Notes under the pieces: generated by a model
The model's input: only the letters and a program-made list of their open reading frames with translations
The model's database searches: none
Told to the model about the DNA's origin: nothing
Program-made: the position numbers and the translations under genes
Assembly (NCBI RefSeq): GCF_900100435.1
Contig: NZ_FNEX01000001.1
Location: 124,001-188,000 of the forward strand
Length of the DNA: 64,000 bases
Source of the DNA: Pedobacter sp. ok626
Lineage (GTDB): Bacteria; Bacteroidota; Bacteroidia; Sphingobacteriales; Sphingobacteriaceae
Direction of reading: 5' to 3'
Part shown: positions 1-10,374 of the stretch, piece by piece
Numbering within the stretch: the stretch's first letter is position 1
Layout of the letters: every line of letters begins with the position of its first letter

Positions 1-3000
1 AAAAATGCAGGAACATTAAATCTGCATAACAGTATAGTTTGGGCTAACCAACGTGGTAATGGCGTAGCAGATGAACTTAACCTGAATATCAAACCTGTGA
101 ACTCGCTGATTCGTGGCGGATACGCAGCAGGAAAAGTAATCGTTGATAAAGACCCACTGTTTAACCTGGCTAATGAAGACGATCTTTCGTTATCAGCATG
201 TTCTCCAGCTATCAATATGGGTGATAATGCCCTTTCTGTGGGTATCCTAAAAGATATGGCCGGACAGCCGAGGATCAAAACGGAAGTCGTGGATATGGGT
301 GCCTTCGAAAATCAGCAAGAACGGATCAATGTTGGTCCAACAGTATTGCCGGAAGGTTTAAGAGGGGTACTTTATGAACACCAGATGGTTTCTTCAGGCG
401 GATCTGGAAGTTATACCTATGCGGTGAGTTATGGTTCATTGCCAGACGGACTGCTCTTGAGTCCTTCGGGAAGATTGAGTGGCAGACCAATCAATGCAGG
501 TCTGTATACTTTCAACATCACGGCCAGCGATGGTAGTTTGTGTGGAAACCGACTGTACACTTTTGAAGTGAAAATGGGGACTGGAAAAGTAAGAATTTAT
601 GTAAACCAGGCGGCAACCTCGGGGATGAACAACAGTGCAAGCTGGGATCATGCATTCCTGGACTTGCAAAAAGGAATAAGTTCTGCTATGACAGGAGATA
701 CGATCTTCGTAGCGAAAGGGACTTACACGCCAGGTTTGAAAGTGAACAACTATTTCACGTTGAAAGAAGGTGTTAAGATTTACGGTGGTTTTGCAGCAAC
801 AGAAAAGGAACTTGCAGACAGAGATTCAACGGCCATCATGACGACTAACCAAACTATCCTTGATGGAGCAAACCGAAGCTACCACGTAGTTTTCAATAGG
901 CTGGCCTTAACCGATGCCACCGTATTGGACGGATTTACAATCAGTGGTGGTAAATCGGCCAACGGAAGTAGCACAGCTGACCCATACAATGGTGGTGGTA
1001 TTTACAATGCGCTCGGAAAAGTCATCTTTAAAAACCTATGGGTTAAAAACAACTATGCTTATTATAGTGGGGGCGGAATCTTCAATAGTGGAACAGCTAC
1101 CTTTAGCAACATTATCCTTGAAAATAATACTGTAGTGCAGTTGGGTGGTGGACTTTACAACAATGCTGCAGCTACTTTTAAAAACGTAAAATTCATTGGT
1201 AATAAAGGTAGTCAGGGTGGAGGAATGTACCATATCACTGCCGCCCTGGACATGAAGGATGTCGTGTTCAAGAACAATACTGCAACAGCAACCGGTGGTG
1301 GATTCTATAATGCAACCAACGGAAAACCTACCATTACGAATGCATTGTTTGTGGGCAATACTTCTGCACAGCATGGTGGTGCCATTTACCATTTCACAGG
1401 TACTTTTAACTTGATTAATGGGGCTTTCAGCAGAAACAGAACCACGGTGAATGGTTATTATGGTGGTGCTTATTACCATTATACAGGAACGACGAATATC
1501 GTAAACGCGACCTTTAGCAACAACACTTCTGCTTATATCAACGCTTCTACAACCACCAAATATGGCGGTGCCTTGTATCGCAATACGGGAACAGTAAATG
1601 TTGCCAACAGTATTTTCTGGGGCAACACACGTGGAAATGCAGTGCCGGATCAGATGAATGCTGGAATCCTTATTTCCACAAGTACAGTGCAAAACGGATA
1701 TGTAACCGGAACTACCATTTTGACTAAGGATCCTCAGTTGGCAAATGCTGCTGCAGACGACCTATCGCTGGCACCTTGTTCGCCAGTAGTCAACATGGGT
1801 GACAATACAAAGATTACAGGAACCACTAAAGATCTTGCTGGCGAAGATAGGATCAAACATACAACAGTTGATCTTGGTGCTTATGAGTTCCAGGGTATAT
1901 ATCTTGAAAATGCAGAACAGCAACTTCCGGCTGCGGATCAATGGACAAATTATAGCCATCAGATTCAACTGGCAGAAGGAGGAGCATATACTTATACGGT
2001 AAGTCAGGGGTTATTGCCTGACGGATTAGGCTTAAGCAGCAGCGGCCTGATTTCTGGTGAGCCAACAGTGGCGGGAGACTACGAATTTACACTGGCTGTT
2101 CAGGGTGCTGATGTTTGTGGCTCACTGAAAGTAAAGATAAAAGTGAATCCACGTCTTGCCTATATCATTCAGGTATTGAAACCTTATCCTGTACCGGTTA
2201 AGAAAGATACAGGAACTCCATTTGACCAGTTAAACCTGGTGACACAGGTGGAAGTAGTGATGAGTGATAACAGTCATGCCCGATTCCCTGTAACCTGGTT
2301 GCCTGGTAACTACGACGGTAATGTGGAAGGTATTTATGAACTCATTGGGACCTTAATCGTTCCGAACCCAGATGTGAATAGAAACAACCTAACCGCAACA
2401 GCGAAGGTTGCAGTCATCACACCGATCTATCCATATATCATTGCTGTAGCAGAACTTCCGCCAATAAAGGTATTGTCGGGTACGCCATACAGCGAGGTAT
2501 TGCCATTATTGCCTAGACAAGCACAGGTGACTTATGATGACGGGGTTACCAAAGAGCTATTAAACCTAACCTGGAAACAGGGTGATTATAATCCTAAGGT
2601 AGGTGTATATCGTTTATATGCTACGTTGGGTATTAAGGAAGAACATGCTAACCCTGCCGATTTTGAAGCGAATGTAGATGTGTATGTACAGCATAATATC
2701 ATTGCTGTTGAGGACCTGGCCGACATTACCGTGGATTTGCATACACCTGCTGAAAACCTACCACTGCCTGCTACAGTAAGGGTAACTTACCATGATCAGA
2801 CTACTGGATTCTTGAATGTGAGTTGGGACAGGTCGCCATACATCGCAGATAAAGGTGCGGAGTATGAGCTTAAGGGAACGCTGCAGTTGAGTGATCTTGT
2901 TACCAATACAGGGCAGTTGTTTGCCAATAATAAAGTAATCATCCGTAAAAACATCGTTTCTGTGCTGGGACAATATACGGCAAGTACGCCTTATGATACT

Positions 3001-6000
3001 CCATTTGATGAGGTGATCCTGCCAGAAGTAGTAAAGGTTAATTTTGACGATGGCACACAGGACACGGTAGGTGTAGAATGGGCGCCAGGGACCTACAATA
3101 AGTTGCAAAGCGGTAATTATACACTTACAGGAACCCTGCTTCACAATGAAAGTATCGACAATAAGAGCAATATCAAAGCACAAATGATCCTTACGGTGCT
3201 GTCAAAACCTAAGAATATTGTAAGCATTGCCATATTGGATACTGTGAAGGTGAGCTATGGTACATTGCTAACTGCTATTCCAGAACTGAAGACAGCAGTA
3301 CAGGTAACTTATGATGATGGCAGTACGGGTATGTTGAATATGACCTGGGATACCGAAGGTTATGATCCATTGGTTCCAGAGGTTTATACCTTTATTGGAG
3401 ATCCAATACTGATCCCCGGTGTTGTGAATAAAGACGCCAAAACAACAGAAATAAATATACAAGTAGGTAACAAAAAGATAACCACCGTACAAAATCCAGC
3501 TGCAATCACCGTTAAATACGGAACGCCAATGGAAGATATTGCCTTCCCCGAAAATGTAAATGTGACTTATAACGATCAATCAGCCGGTACCGAAGGTGTC
3601 ATCTGGACTTCTGAAACTTATAATGCGCAACTTCCTGGGGAATATGAGTTCAAAGGAACAGTGGTTACCGCCGATGATATTGACAATCCGGATAACCTGG
3701 TGGCAACGATAAAGGTAACTGTTGGACCAAAACCACTTGAAGTCGATACTGTTGCTACAAGTACAGTGCTTGTGCCTTTCGGTACCAGCTTTGCCAACGC
3801 ACAACCTTTATTCCCTGCGCAGGTGAATGTGACTTATGATAACGGTAGCACAGGTATGCTGAATGTGACCTGGGAAGAGGGGGATTACATGGATGATGTG
3901 CCTGGTATGTACGAACTGAAAGGTACCTTGCAGCTTCCTGAAGATATCCTTAATCCGAAGAATGTGGAAGCTGTGTTAATGGTAACTGTAGGTAAGCACC
4001 TCATCGATACTTACACGAGTCCTGACACCATAACGGTAGTTTTTGGCACTGCTCCGGAAGCAGTTACCTTGCCAGGTCAGTTGAGTGCCAGGTTTGTAGA
4101 TGGGGGCAATGAAGATCTGGGAGTAGATTGGGACCTTAGTCCTTATAACGGAAACCTTGCCGGATCTTATGTACTTAATGGAAGCTTTACGCTAACCGAT
4201 CAGATAGAGAATCCTAAACCGGTAAATCCACAGATCGTAGTAATCGTATTACCAAGAGAGAAGGAAATTGTCGCCCTAAGAACGGATACCATCAAGGTCG
4301 AATTTGGTACTTCATTAGAAAGTTTACAGTTTCCACTAATGAGCAAAGCGACCTTAGATGATGGTTCATTGATCGATATTGCGGTACAGGATAACTCATT
4401 TAAATCCTTGATTTACAATGGTGATGCGGCAGCTGAGTATCTCTTTGAAGGTGCGATTACTGTACCTCAAGGCATTTTAAATACCAACAACCTGAAGCCA
4501 AAAGTGGTAGTGGTAGTGGATAGAAAGCAAATTGAAACTATAGAGACGTTGCCAGGAATCAGCGTAGATTATGGTACTGAATTCGATGCGTTGACTTTAC
4601 CAGAAGCGGTAAAAGTGACCTATAACGATGCCTCAGAAGAACTACTTTCGGTAACTTGGGCAAAGGGTACTTATGATGGCAAAGTTGCCGGAGTATATAC
4701 CTTGCAAGGAACTATAGTAGTTCCTGACGATGCTGACAATCCGAAAGGCTTGCAGCCTGTAATTACGGTAACGGTAGCAGAACGCATTAAGAAACTGCTA
4801 TCTATTACAAGAGATACCGTTGAGGTAAGCTATGGAACATTACAGGCGGATATTTCATTCCCTGCTACAGCAACTGGCTTGTTTGATGACGGTAGCACAA
4901 TGAGCCTTTCAGTAACCACATGGGCAAATGTAGACTACGATTCTACCACTCCGGGGTCTTACGAATTTAGTTCGGAAGTGGTTATGCCTGCACTGACGGA
5001 GAATCCAGATTCAATAAAGGCTTTTGTTAATGTAAAAGTGGCTCAGCGATATATCGTAAGTGTAACAGACCCATTGGCTATAACTGTTCCTTACGGTACA
5101 GCTTTTGGAACATTGATGTTACCAGATACAGTGATGGTAACCTATAACAATGATGACCAGGAAGCCTTGCCGGTTAACTGGGATGGTAGTACTTATAATG
5201 GCCTACTTGCTGGTGAATATATCCTTCCAGGTACATTGGTTCCTGACTCACCGGAAGAGAACAAGGACAATAAAACAACAACCATTAAAATAACGGTTTT
5301 ACCTAAACTGTTGGTGCTGGATTCTGTATTGCTGAATACGCCTTTACATTTCCCTTTCGGTACCACAGAAGCACAAGTTCTTGCACAGTTGGGAACACAG
5401 CTTGATGCCATCTTTACAGATGGATCAACAGGTAAAGTGGCCGTTAGCTGGGAATCGCCATTGTTTAATGGAAATTCCCCAGGAGCTTACAACTTTACCG
5501 GTCTGCTCGACATGGAAGGAAAAGCGGAAAATCCTGATGATATCACACCAAAGGTGGAAGTTATTATTGACAATAAAAATGTGATTGCCATAGAAAGCCT
5601 GGTTGATCTGATCGATGTGTATGGCAAGCCTTTCTCTGCGCTTGACCTGCCAGCAACTGTAATGGTAACCTATGATGACCAGACTACAGCCAATCTGCCG
5701 GTATTGTGGACGGAAAGTAATTACGATGCAACATTGTTGACACCGCAAGTGATTAATGGAGAGATACAGCTGACTGATGATGTACGGAATGGTACAAATC
5801 TGCAACCCCAGATTAAGTTAATCCTCTGGAAAGATCTACTTTCTGTAACAGATCTGGCACCAATAACGGTGAAGTACGGGACGCCATTTGCAAATCTTGG
5901 TCTGCCGGCATCCATTGAGGTAACGTATAATGACGGGTCGAAAGAAGTATTAAACATCACATGGGATCAGGCGGCCTATACTGCTGCGGCAATAGGTGAG

Positions 6001-7311
6001 CTAGAGCTTACTGCTGCACTAACTTTATCTCCGAATACCTTCAATACCACAGAACAAGTTGCAAGTGTGAAAATCACGATTGAGAAGGCCACACAAACTA
6101 TCACTTTTGCGCCTATTGGTGAAAAGAATTATGGGGATGAGCCATTCAAATTGACCGCGACTGCTTCTTCAGGATTGCCGGTAACTTTTGAGTTGTTGGA
6201 TGGTAAGCTTGATCTTAATGGAGACATGGCGACAATCGAAGGCGCCGGTAATGTTGTTGTGAAAGTTTCACAAGCTGGCAACGCGTTTTTTGCACCTGCC
6301 GAAGCGCAACAAACTTTTAAAATAAACAAGGCTATGTTGACGGTTACTGGTGATACATTAGTGAAATATTTCGGTAAAGAGAATCCGCCTTTTACTTATC
6401 ACATGAAAGGATTTAAATACGAGGAAACGGATACTACGGTTCGTGCTGATGCTACGCTAGTGGGAGAGCCAGCTTTCAGTACAACAGCAACCCTAACTAG
6501 TCCTGCCGGAGATTATCCGTTAACATTGAGCCTGGGTACACTGCAAGCCGACAACTATGAATTTACTTTTGAGCCTGGTTTACTGACGGTTAAGAATCTA
6601 TACCATACGATCACTTTTGAGACGATGGGTGGAACACCAATAGATCCAATACAGGTAGAAGATGGGGCGAAAATTCCTGTAGTAACGACCACAAAATCGG
6701 GAATGATTTTTTATACCTGGTTTAGTGACCAACTTATGGAAACAGTTTTTAATTTTGACGCCGCAATCACTGAATCTATGACGCTTTACGCGGACTGGAC
6801 AATGGCGGCATTGCCAGACTCCGGACCGATAAGTATGCGTACAGTGGCGGACTATATGCTTGGCCTGAATGAGCTGACTACAACAGAGCGTGCAGCGCCA
6901 TTTTCACTGTCGTTATTGAATGGCAAAAGTCATCTTGCAAAGAAGACTGCACCTTTCAAACTGAGCGATTGGTATAGTTACGGACCGATGAAAAAGGCAT
7001 TGTTGAATACCAGTACGGTAATTGCGAAAAATGAAACAGCAGTCACCGTAGGAATAACATTGCTTAACAATGGTGGAACAGCTTTAACAGCAAGTGGCAT
7101 CTGTTGGAGCACAGATGAAAATCCAACGCTTGCAGATACAAGGGTGAATGCTGCCAACATCGGTGATAGCCAGGTGCTGGTGGATGGCTTGATGGTAGGT
7201 GTGAATTACTACCTGAAAGCCTTTGTCATCAATCAGGCAGGACTGAGCTATGGCAATGAGCTGGTATTTAAAATTAAAGAAGATGGTTCAGTAGAAATGA
7301 TTAAGAAATAA
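1..7311 (+). CDS. Giant surface protein: beta-helix, Ig-like repeats, MBG and InlB-type domains (5' partial)
   Basis: The reading frame is open from the first base of the window, so the gene starts upstream; a GTG at 97 is in frame but lies inside a beta-helix repeat and is not a real start. The visible 2436 residues run in this order: end of a right-handed beta-helix with a choice-of-anchor-Q tail (to about nt 320), a He_PIG putative-Ig domain (about 330-580), a second beta-helix rich in GGG.Y/N repeats (about 590-1700), a second anchor-Q tail and He_PIG domain (to about 2150), fifteen tandem Big_4-like Ig domains of about 85 residues (2158-6078), MBG-type domains (about 6080-6600), one Listeria-Bacteroides InlB-type repeat (about 6605-6810) and a fibronectin-like C-terminus. 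It is probably an exported adhesin or matrix protein. No type IX sorting domain is evident at the C-terminus. Two secreted-protein genes follow 5 bp and then 2 bp downstream, so it is first in an operon. Confidence 0.85.
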   Translation, partial: KNAGTLNLHNSIVWANQRGNGVADELNLNIKPVNSLIRGGYAAGKVIVDKDPLFNLANEDDLSLSACSPAINMGDNALSVGILKDMAGQPRIKTEVVDMGAFENQQERINVGPTVLPEGLRGVLYEHQMVSSGGSGSYTYAVSYGSLPDGLLLSPSGRLSGRPINAGLYTFNITASDGSLCGNRLYTFEVKMGTGKVRIYVNQAATSGMNNSASWDHAFLDLQKGISSAMTGDTIFVAKGTYTPGLKVNNYFTLKEGVKIYGGFAATEKELADRDSTAIMTTNQTILDGANRSYHVVFNRLALTDATVLDGFTISGGKSANGSSTADPYNGGGIYNALGKVIFKNLWVKNNYAYYSGGGIFNSGTATFSNIILENNTVVQLGGGLYNNAAATFKNVKFIGNKGSQGGGMYHITAALDMKDVVFKNNTATATGGGFYNATNGKPTITNALFVGNTSAQHGGAIYHFTGTFNLINGAFSRNRTTVNGYYGGAYYHYTGTTNIVNATFSNNTSAYINASTTTKYGGALYRNTGTVNVANSIFWGNTRGNAVPDQMNAGILISTSTVQNGYVTGTTILTKDPQLANAAADDLSLAPCSPVVNMGDNTKITGTTKDLAGEDRIKHTTVDLGAYEFQGIYLENAEQQLPAADQWTNYSHQIQLAEGGAYTYTVSQGLLPDGLGLSSSGLISGEPTVAGDYEFTLAVQGADVCGSLKVKIKVNPRLAYIIQVLKPYPVPVKKDTGTPFDQLNLVTQVEVVMSDNSHARFPVTWLPGNYDGNVEGIYELIGTLIVPNPDVNRNNLTATAKVAVITPIYPYIIAVAELPPIKVLSGTPYSEVLPLLPRQAQVTYDDGVTKELLNLTWKQGDYNPKVGVYRLYATLGIKEEHANPADFEANVDVYVQHNIIAVEDLADITVDLHTPAENLPLPATVRVTYHDQTTGFLNVSWDRSPYIADKGAEYELKGTLQLSDLVTNTGQLFANNKVIIRKNIVSVLGQYTASTPYDTPFDEVILPEVVKVNFDDGTQDTVGVEWAPGTYNKLQSGNYTLTGTLLHNESIDNKSNIKAQMILTVLSKPKNIVSIAILDTVKVSYGTLLTAIPELKTAVQVTYDDGSTGMLNMTWDTEGYDPLVPEVYTFIGDPILIPGVVNKDAKTTEINIQVGNKKITTVQNPAAITVKYGTPMEDIAFPENVNVTYNDQSAGTEGVIWTSETYNAQLPGEYEFKGTVVTADDIDNPDNLVATIKVTVGPKPLEVDTVATSTVLVPFGTSFANAQPLFPAQVNVTYDNGSTGMLNVTWEEGDYMDDVPGMYELKGTLQLPEDILNPKNVEAVLMVTVGKHLIDTYTSPDTITVVFGTAPEAVTLPGQLSARFVDGGNEDLGVDWDLSPYNGNLAGSYVLNGSFTLTDQIENPKPVNPQIVVIVLPREKEIVALRTDTIKVEFGTSLESLQFPLMSKATLDDGSLIDIAVQDNSFKSLIYNGDAAAEYLFEGAITVPQGILNTNNLKPKVVVVVDRKQIETIETLPGISVDYGTEFDALTLPEAVKVTYNDASEELLSVTWAKGTYDGKVAGVYTLQGTIVVPDDADNPKGLQPVITVTVAERIKKLLSITRDTVEVSYGTLQADISFPATATGLFDDGSTMSLSVTTWANVDYDSTTPGSYEFSSEVVMPALTENPDSIKAFVNVKVAQRYIVSVTDPLAITVPYGTAFGTLMLPDTVMVTYNNDDQEALPVNWDGSTYNGLLAGEYILPGTLVPDSPEENKDNKTTTIKITVLPKLLVLDSVLLNTPLHFPFGTTEAQVLAQLGTQLDAIFTDGSTGKVAVSWESPLFNGNSPGAYNFTGLLDMEGKAENPDDITPKVEVIIDNKNVIAIESLVDLIDVYGKPFSALDLPATVMVTYDDQTTANLPVLWTESNYDATLLTPQVINGEIQLTDDVRNGTNLQPQIKLILWKDLLSVTDLAPITVKYGTPFANLGLPASIEVTYNDGSKEVLNITWDQAAYTAAAIGELELTAALTLSPNTFNTTEQVASVKITIEKATQTITFAPIGEKNYGDEPFKLTATASSGLPVTFELLDGKLDLNGDMATIEGAGNVVVKVSQAGNAFFAPAEAQQTFKINKAMLTVTGDTLVKYFGKENPPFTYHMKGFKYEETDTTVRADATLVGEPAFSTTATLTSPAGDYPLTLSLGTLQADNYEFTFEPGLLTVKNLYHTITFETMGGTPIDPIQVEDGAKIPVVTTTKSGMIFYTWFSDQLMETVFNFDAAITESMTLYADWTMAALPDSGPISMRTVADYMLGLNELTTTERAAPFSLSLLNGKSHLAKKTAPFKLSDWYSYGPMKKALLNTSTVIAKNETAVTVGITLLNNGGTALTASGICWSTDENPTLADTRVNAANIGDSQVLVDGLMVGVNYYLKAFVINQAGLSYGNELVFKIKEDGSVEMIKK

Positions 7312-7316
7312 AAGAT

Positions 7317-8732
7317 ATGCAAATCAAACAAAAATGGAGCAGCCATTTAATCAGGTTTATGGTGCTCGCTTTAAGTACCTGGTGCTTTCATCCTACGGAT
7401 GCGAAAGCTCAGTTTGTGGGAAATCCACTGATTCCTAAAGAAGGGAAAGTGATCATCTATACCAATGACGCTAAAGGTGGACATCACCAGGTAGCTACGG
7501 TTGCAGATCGAAATAATATCAGTGCTGATAGGCGTCAACCGGGAATGCTGTGTACCGTAATGGATGATGGTACGGGGAAGACCAAAACTTTTCAGTTGAT
7601 CTGTAAGGATCTGCCTGCGGAGTTGAATGATAATGCCAATTGGACGGCTTTTTCACCGGGTACACCGGCTGCAGGTAATAACCTGATTTATGGTGCAGCT
7701 GTACCAGATGCGACCACTGGAAAGGCTGGTGATTTTTTTATTCATACGGCAACACAAACATTATATGGTCCTAAGCAGGTTGACAATAGCTGGCCGGTAT
7801 TGCTACTTCAAGGCGTACCCTCAGGCCCGGCAGGGGGCGATTTGACAGGTGCCTATCCAAATCCCTCAATTGCTGAAAAGGCGGTCACCATAGAAAAGAT
7901 CAATCCGGGTACTGCAGATCAGGTGTTGATAACGGATGTGGATGGCAAGGTAGCCTGGATAGATAAATCGACCTTAGGTACAGGCGGTGGTGGTACTATT
8001 GGGAGTTTTAATGGTAACCGTCCCATCACAGGGGAGTTTTATAAGAATATAAATCCAGGCACTGATGATTTGGCAAAATGGATTGAAACTGTATTTTATC
8101 CTTCACTCGGACCTACGGCAACGCTTACGGCGACACCCTCGGGTATAGCCGAAATGGGGCCGGCAGGTAGTACATCGGTTTCCCTGGCATGGACTGCAGG
8201 AAGGGATGCTGCAACGGACGAGCTTACAGAGATTATTGTAAACGGAACCAATGTTTTTAGTAGTTCACCAGCTGCGGGGGCTTCTGTAAATGGAAGTCAA
8301 AATGCTTCGGCAACAAACAATTCGAAAACTACATTTACCATGTCGGTAAAAACGAAAGATAATAAAACAGCATCGGCCAGCGCAGCTATCGACTTTCAGT
8401 GGAAGCGTTATTGGGGATTCCTCTCCGGGGGTGAAGATGGGGTCTCTTTTGCACCAACAGACGCACAGATCCTGGCTTTGTCTGGCAAAGAGTTTGGTAC
8501 CTCAGCTGCAGTATCTAACAAATCTGCAACGCCAAGTGGCCCACAGAAGCTTGTGATTGCTTATCCGGCTTCATGGGGTGGGACTAAGGTTATTGTTGGG
8601 GTAAATGATTCTACAGGTGCCTTTGAGAAGACAATAAGGTCCTTTACCAACGCAATTGGGGGCACAACTTCCTATGTGATTTATGTGCAGCGGGATAACA
8701 CCGCTGCGGGATTAACTTTTAATATTCAGTAA
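7317..8732 (+). CDS. Secreted protein with tail-fibre-like module, function unknown
   Basis: The 471-residue product begins with a signal peptide (residues 1 to about 32, ending at an AKAQ-type site), so it should leave the cytoplasm. Residues of about 50-115 form a module, VADRNNISADRR followed by GMLCTV, that recurs in the next gene (VADLAGRNGITPARR, GMLVYV). Near residue 170 is a GDLTGAYPNPSIA motif of the kind common in phage tail fibres and Bacteroidota surface proteins. The C-terminal half is rich in Thr, Ala and Ser and looks Ig-like. The gene lies 5 bp after the giant repeat protein and 2 bp before the S74 protein, so all three are probably co-expressed and may assemble together. I do not recognise a precise function. 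Confidence 0.75.
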   Translation: MQIKQKWSSHLIRFMVLALSTWCFHPTDAKAQFVGNPLIPKEGKVIIYTNDAKGGHHQVATVADRNNISADRRQPGMLCTVMDDGTGKTKTFQLICKDLPAELNDNANWTAFSPGTPAAGNNLIYGAAVPDATTGKAGDFFIHTATQTLYGPKQVDNSWPVLLLQGVPSGPAGGDLTGAYPNPSIAEKAVTIEKINPGTADQVLITDVDGKVAWIDKSTLGTGGGGTIGSFNGNRPITGEFYKNINPGTDDLAKWIETVFYPSLGPTATLTATPSGIAEMGPAGSTSVSLAWTAGRDAATDELTEIIVNGTNVFSSSPAAGASVNGSQNASATNNSKTTFTMSVKTKDNKTASASAAIDFQWKRYWGFLSGGEDGVSFAPTDAQILALSGKEFGTSAAVSNKSATPSGPQKLVIAYPASWGGTKVIVGVNDSTGAFEKTIRSFTNAIGGTTSYVIYVQRDNTAAGLTFNIQ

Positions 8733-8734
8733 GC

Positions 8735-9655
8735 ATGAAGAATATCTATTCATTTTTAATAGTGATGGCACTGGCTGGTTTTAGCGCATCGGCACAGGTA
8801 AAGGTGATTGGTGCAGTAGAACCCAACGATCTTAGCGATAAATATCCCACACATAACGAGATTTATGGTAAGGGCGGTTTTCGTTCCGTAGCTGATCTCG
8901 CTGGACGTAATGGCATTACTCCGGCAAGAAGAAGTGTTGGGATGTTGGTATATGTGATTTCGGAAGAAAAACTTTACCAACTTAAAGGGGGACTGGTAGA
9001 TGCGAATTGGACAGAGATTGCTTTTGGCGCTGGAAGTGGTGCTGGCACTGGCGGCGTTGTAGCCATTGAAAAAGGTGGAACGGGTGCCATTACTGCAGAA
9101 GATGCAAGAATAAATCTTGGATTGGGAACCTTAGCTATTCAGAACAAGGATGCTGTAGAGATCACCAATGGTGCGATTGATGGAACATTAATTGGTAAAC
9201 TGACACCTGCAGAGGGTATGTTTACCATTCTGGATGTAAATTCAGAATTGCGTGTGACTGGAAAGGTGATGGTGTCCGGAGACATCACTGCGACAGGTGA
9301 TGTGACTGCGAATTCGGATGTGCGCTTAAAGAAAAATATCGTGACCATTCCGCCAGTATCAGAAAGTTTAAGGAGACTGCATGCGGTGTCTTATGACCGT
9401 AAGGATATGAACCTGCATCAGATCGGATTCATTGCACAAAATGTTCAGGAGTATTTTCCGTCTTTGATTCGTATTGATAACGATGCTAACAAAACATTGT
9501 CGCTAAATTATCAGACCATGACGGTTCCTTTGTTAAAGGGCTGGCAAGAACATGATGAAGAGATCAGTCAGCTTAAAACTGAGGTTGAGCAATTGAAACA
9601 AGAACTTAAAGCATTAAAAGAAATGCTATTGCTTCAGGCTAAGGGCCTGAAGTAG
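8735..9655 (+). CDS. Secreted protein with C-terminal S74 intramolecular chaperone domain
   Basis: The 306-residue product has an N-terminal signal peptide (to about residue 21) and then the same GMLVYV-type module as the preceding protein. Residues of about 190-270 match the Peptidase_S74 intramolecular chaperone domain known from phage endosialidases and tail spikes: Ser194-Asp195 begins the SDVRLKKNI motif, Lys199 lies five residues on, and GFIAQNVQEYFPSL follows. In the endosialidase family the conserved Ser and Lys with this spacing carry out self-cleavage after trimer folding. The C-terminus (about 265-306) is a heptad-rich coiled coil, which fits trimerisation. It is likely the last gene of the operon, facing a convergent VIT1 gene. 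Family assignment is firm; the assembled structure is inference. Confidence 0.8.
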   Translation: MKNIYSFLIVMALAGFSASAQVKVIGAVEPNDLSDKYPTHNEIYGKGGFRSVADLAGRNGITPARRSVGMLVYVISEEKLYQLKGGLVDANWTEIAFGAGSGAGTGGVVAIEKGGTGAITAEDARINLGLGTLAIQNKDAVEITNGAIDGTLIGKLTPAEGMFTILDVNSELRVTGKVMVSGDITATGDVTANSDVRLKKNIVTIPPVSESLRRLHAVSYDRKDMNLHQIGFIAQNVQEYFPSLIRIDNDANKTLSLNYQTMTVPLLKGWQEHDEEISQLKTEVEQLKQELKALKEMLLLQAKGLK

Positions 9656-9684
9656 CAGGTTGTAATAAATTGGTGATTGAAGAA

Positions 9685-10374
9685 TTATGTGGTTTTGACT
9701 CCGAAAAGGTATCCTACTAAAGCGGTCATCAGCATAGCAGCAGTTCCCCAGAAACAAATTCTAAGGACAGCCTTTCCTCTGTGGGAGCCACCTGCTTTGG
9801 CTGCAATAAGTGCCGATAGTGCTAAAAATAGGATGGCGAAGCCATATTGGTAAATGACCATCAGCTTTATTGGTGCAAATATAGAAACCAGCAGCGGAAG
9901 CAGGCCACCTGTAATGAATGAGGCTGCGGAGGCTAGTGCAGCTTGCATTGGTTTCGCTTGGGTAATCTCATTAATGCCCAATTCATCTTTAGCGTGTGCT
10001 CCCAAAGCATCGTGGGCGGTAAGCTGGATGGCAACCTGCATGGCTAAATTCTGCTCAAGACCTCTTTTTTGATAGATTTCTGCCAATTCTTGTAATTCCA
10101 AATCAGGAGTGTCTCTCAGCTCTATCTTTTCTCTGCTTAAGTCGGCAACCTCAATATCTGATTGAGAACTCACTGAAACATATTCTCCTGCAGCCATGGA
10201 TAATGCTCCTGCAACGAGACCGGCTACCGCAGCAAGGACAATAGGCTCCCGGGTGGTGCTAGCTGCTGCAATGCCTATAGCCAGACTTGTGGTAGAAAGG
10301 ATGCCATCATTGGCACCCAAAACTGCTGCCCTTAGCCAGCCACTTCTATTGGTATAATGTTCTTCAACTTTCAT
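9685..10374 (-). CDS. VIT1/CCC1-family metal transporter
   Basis: The 229-residue membrane protein carries the family signature near its N-terminus (GANDGILSTTSLAIGIAAAS, about residues 20-39) and several hydrophobic segments, with a central cytoplasmic helix pair rich in Glu, as in vacuolar iron transporters. Family members move Fe2+ or Mn2+ out of the cytosol; substrate here cannot be read from sequence. There is no N-terminal ferritin-like domain, so this is the short form. Its start overlaps the 3' end of the upstream cytochrome b gene by 11 bp, which suggests translational coupling and places it last in the Rieske-to-VIT operon. Iron handling beside haem and Fe-S redox proteins makes sense, but this link is inference. 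Confidence 0.85.
   Translation of the reverse strand: MKVEEHYTNRSGWLRAAVLGANDGILSTTSLAIGIAAASTTREPIVLAAVAGLVAGALSMAAGEYVSVSSQSDIEVADLSREKIELRDTPDLELQELAEIYQKRGLEQNLAMQVAIQLTAHDALGAHAKDELGINEITQAKPMQAALASAASFITGGLLPLLVSIFAPIKLMVIYQYGFAILFLALSALIAAKAGGSHRGKAVLRICFWGTAAMLMTALVGYLFGVKTT

Noticed and set aside
1036..1692. 218-residue frame on the minus strand inside the giant repeat protein
   Set aside because: It runs antisense to beta-helix repeats, is rich in Cys, Ser and Ile without any domain, and has no start context; it is a shadow of the repeats. Similar minus-strand frames at 2758, 3268 and 5425 were rejected for the same reason.
2158..6078. CRISPR-like or recent tandem DNA repeat
   Set aside because: The repetition is at protein level (about 85 residues per unit) with strong DNA divergence and no spacers; it is a coding domain array.
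6970..7311. Type IX secretion sorting domain at the C-terminus of the giant protein
   Set aside because: The end (YGNELVFKIKEDGSVEMIKK) has no typical Por-type motif; the region looks like a fibronectin-like domain.
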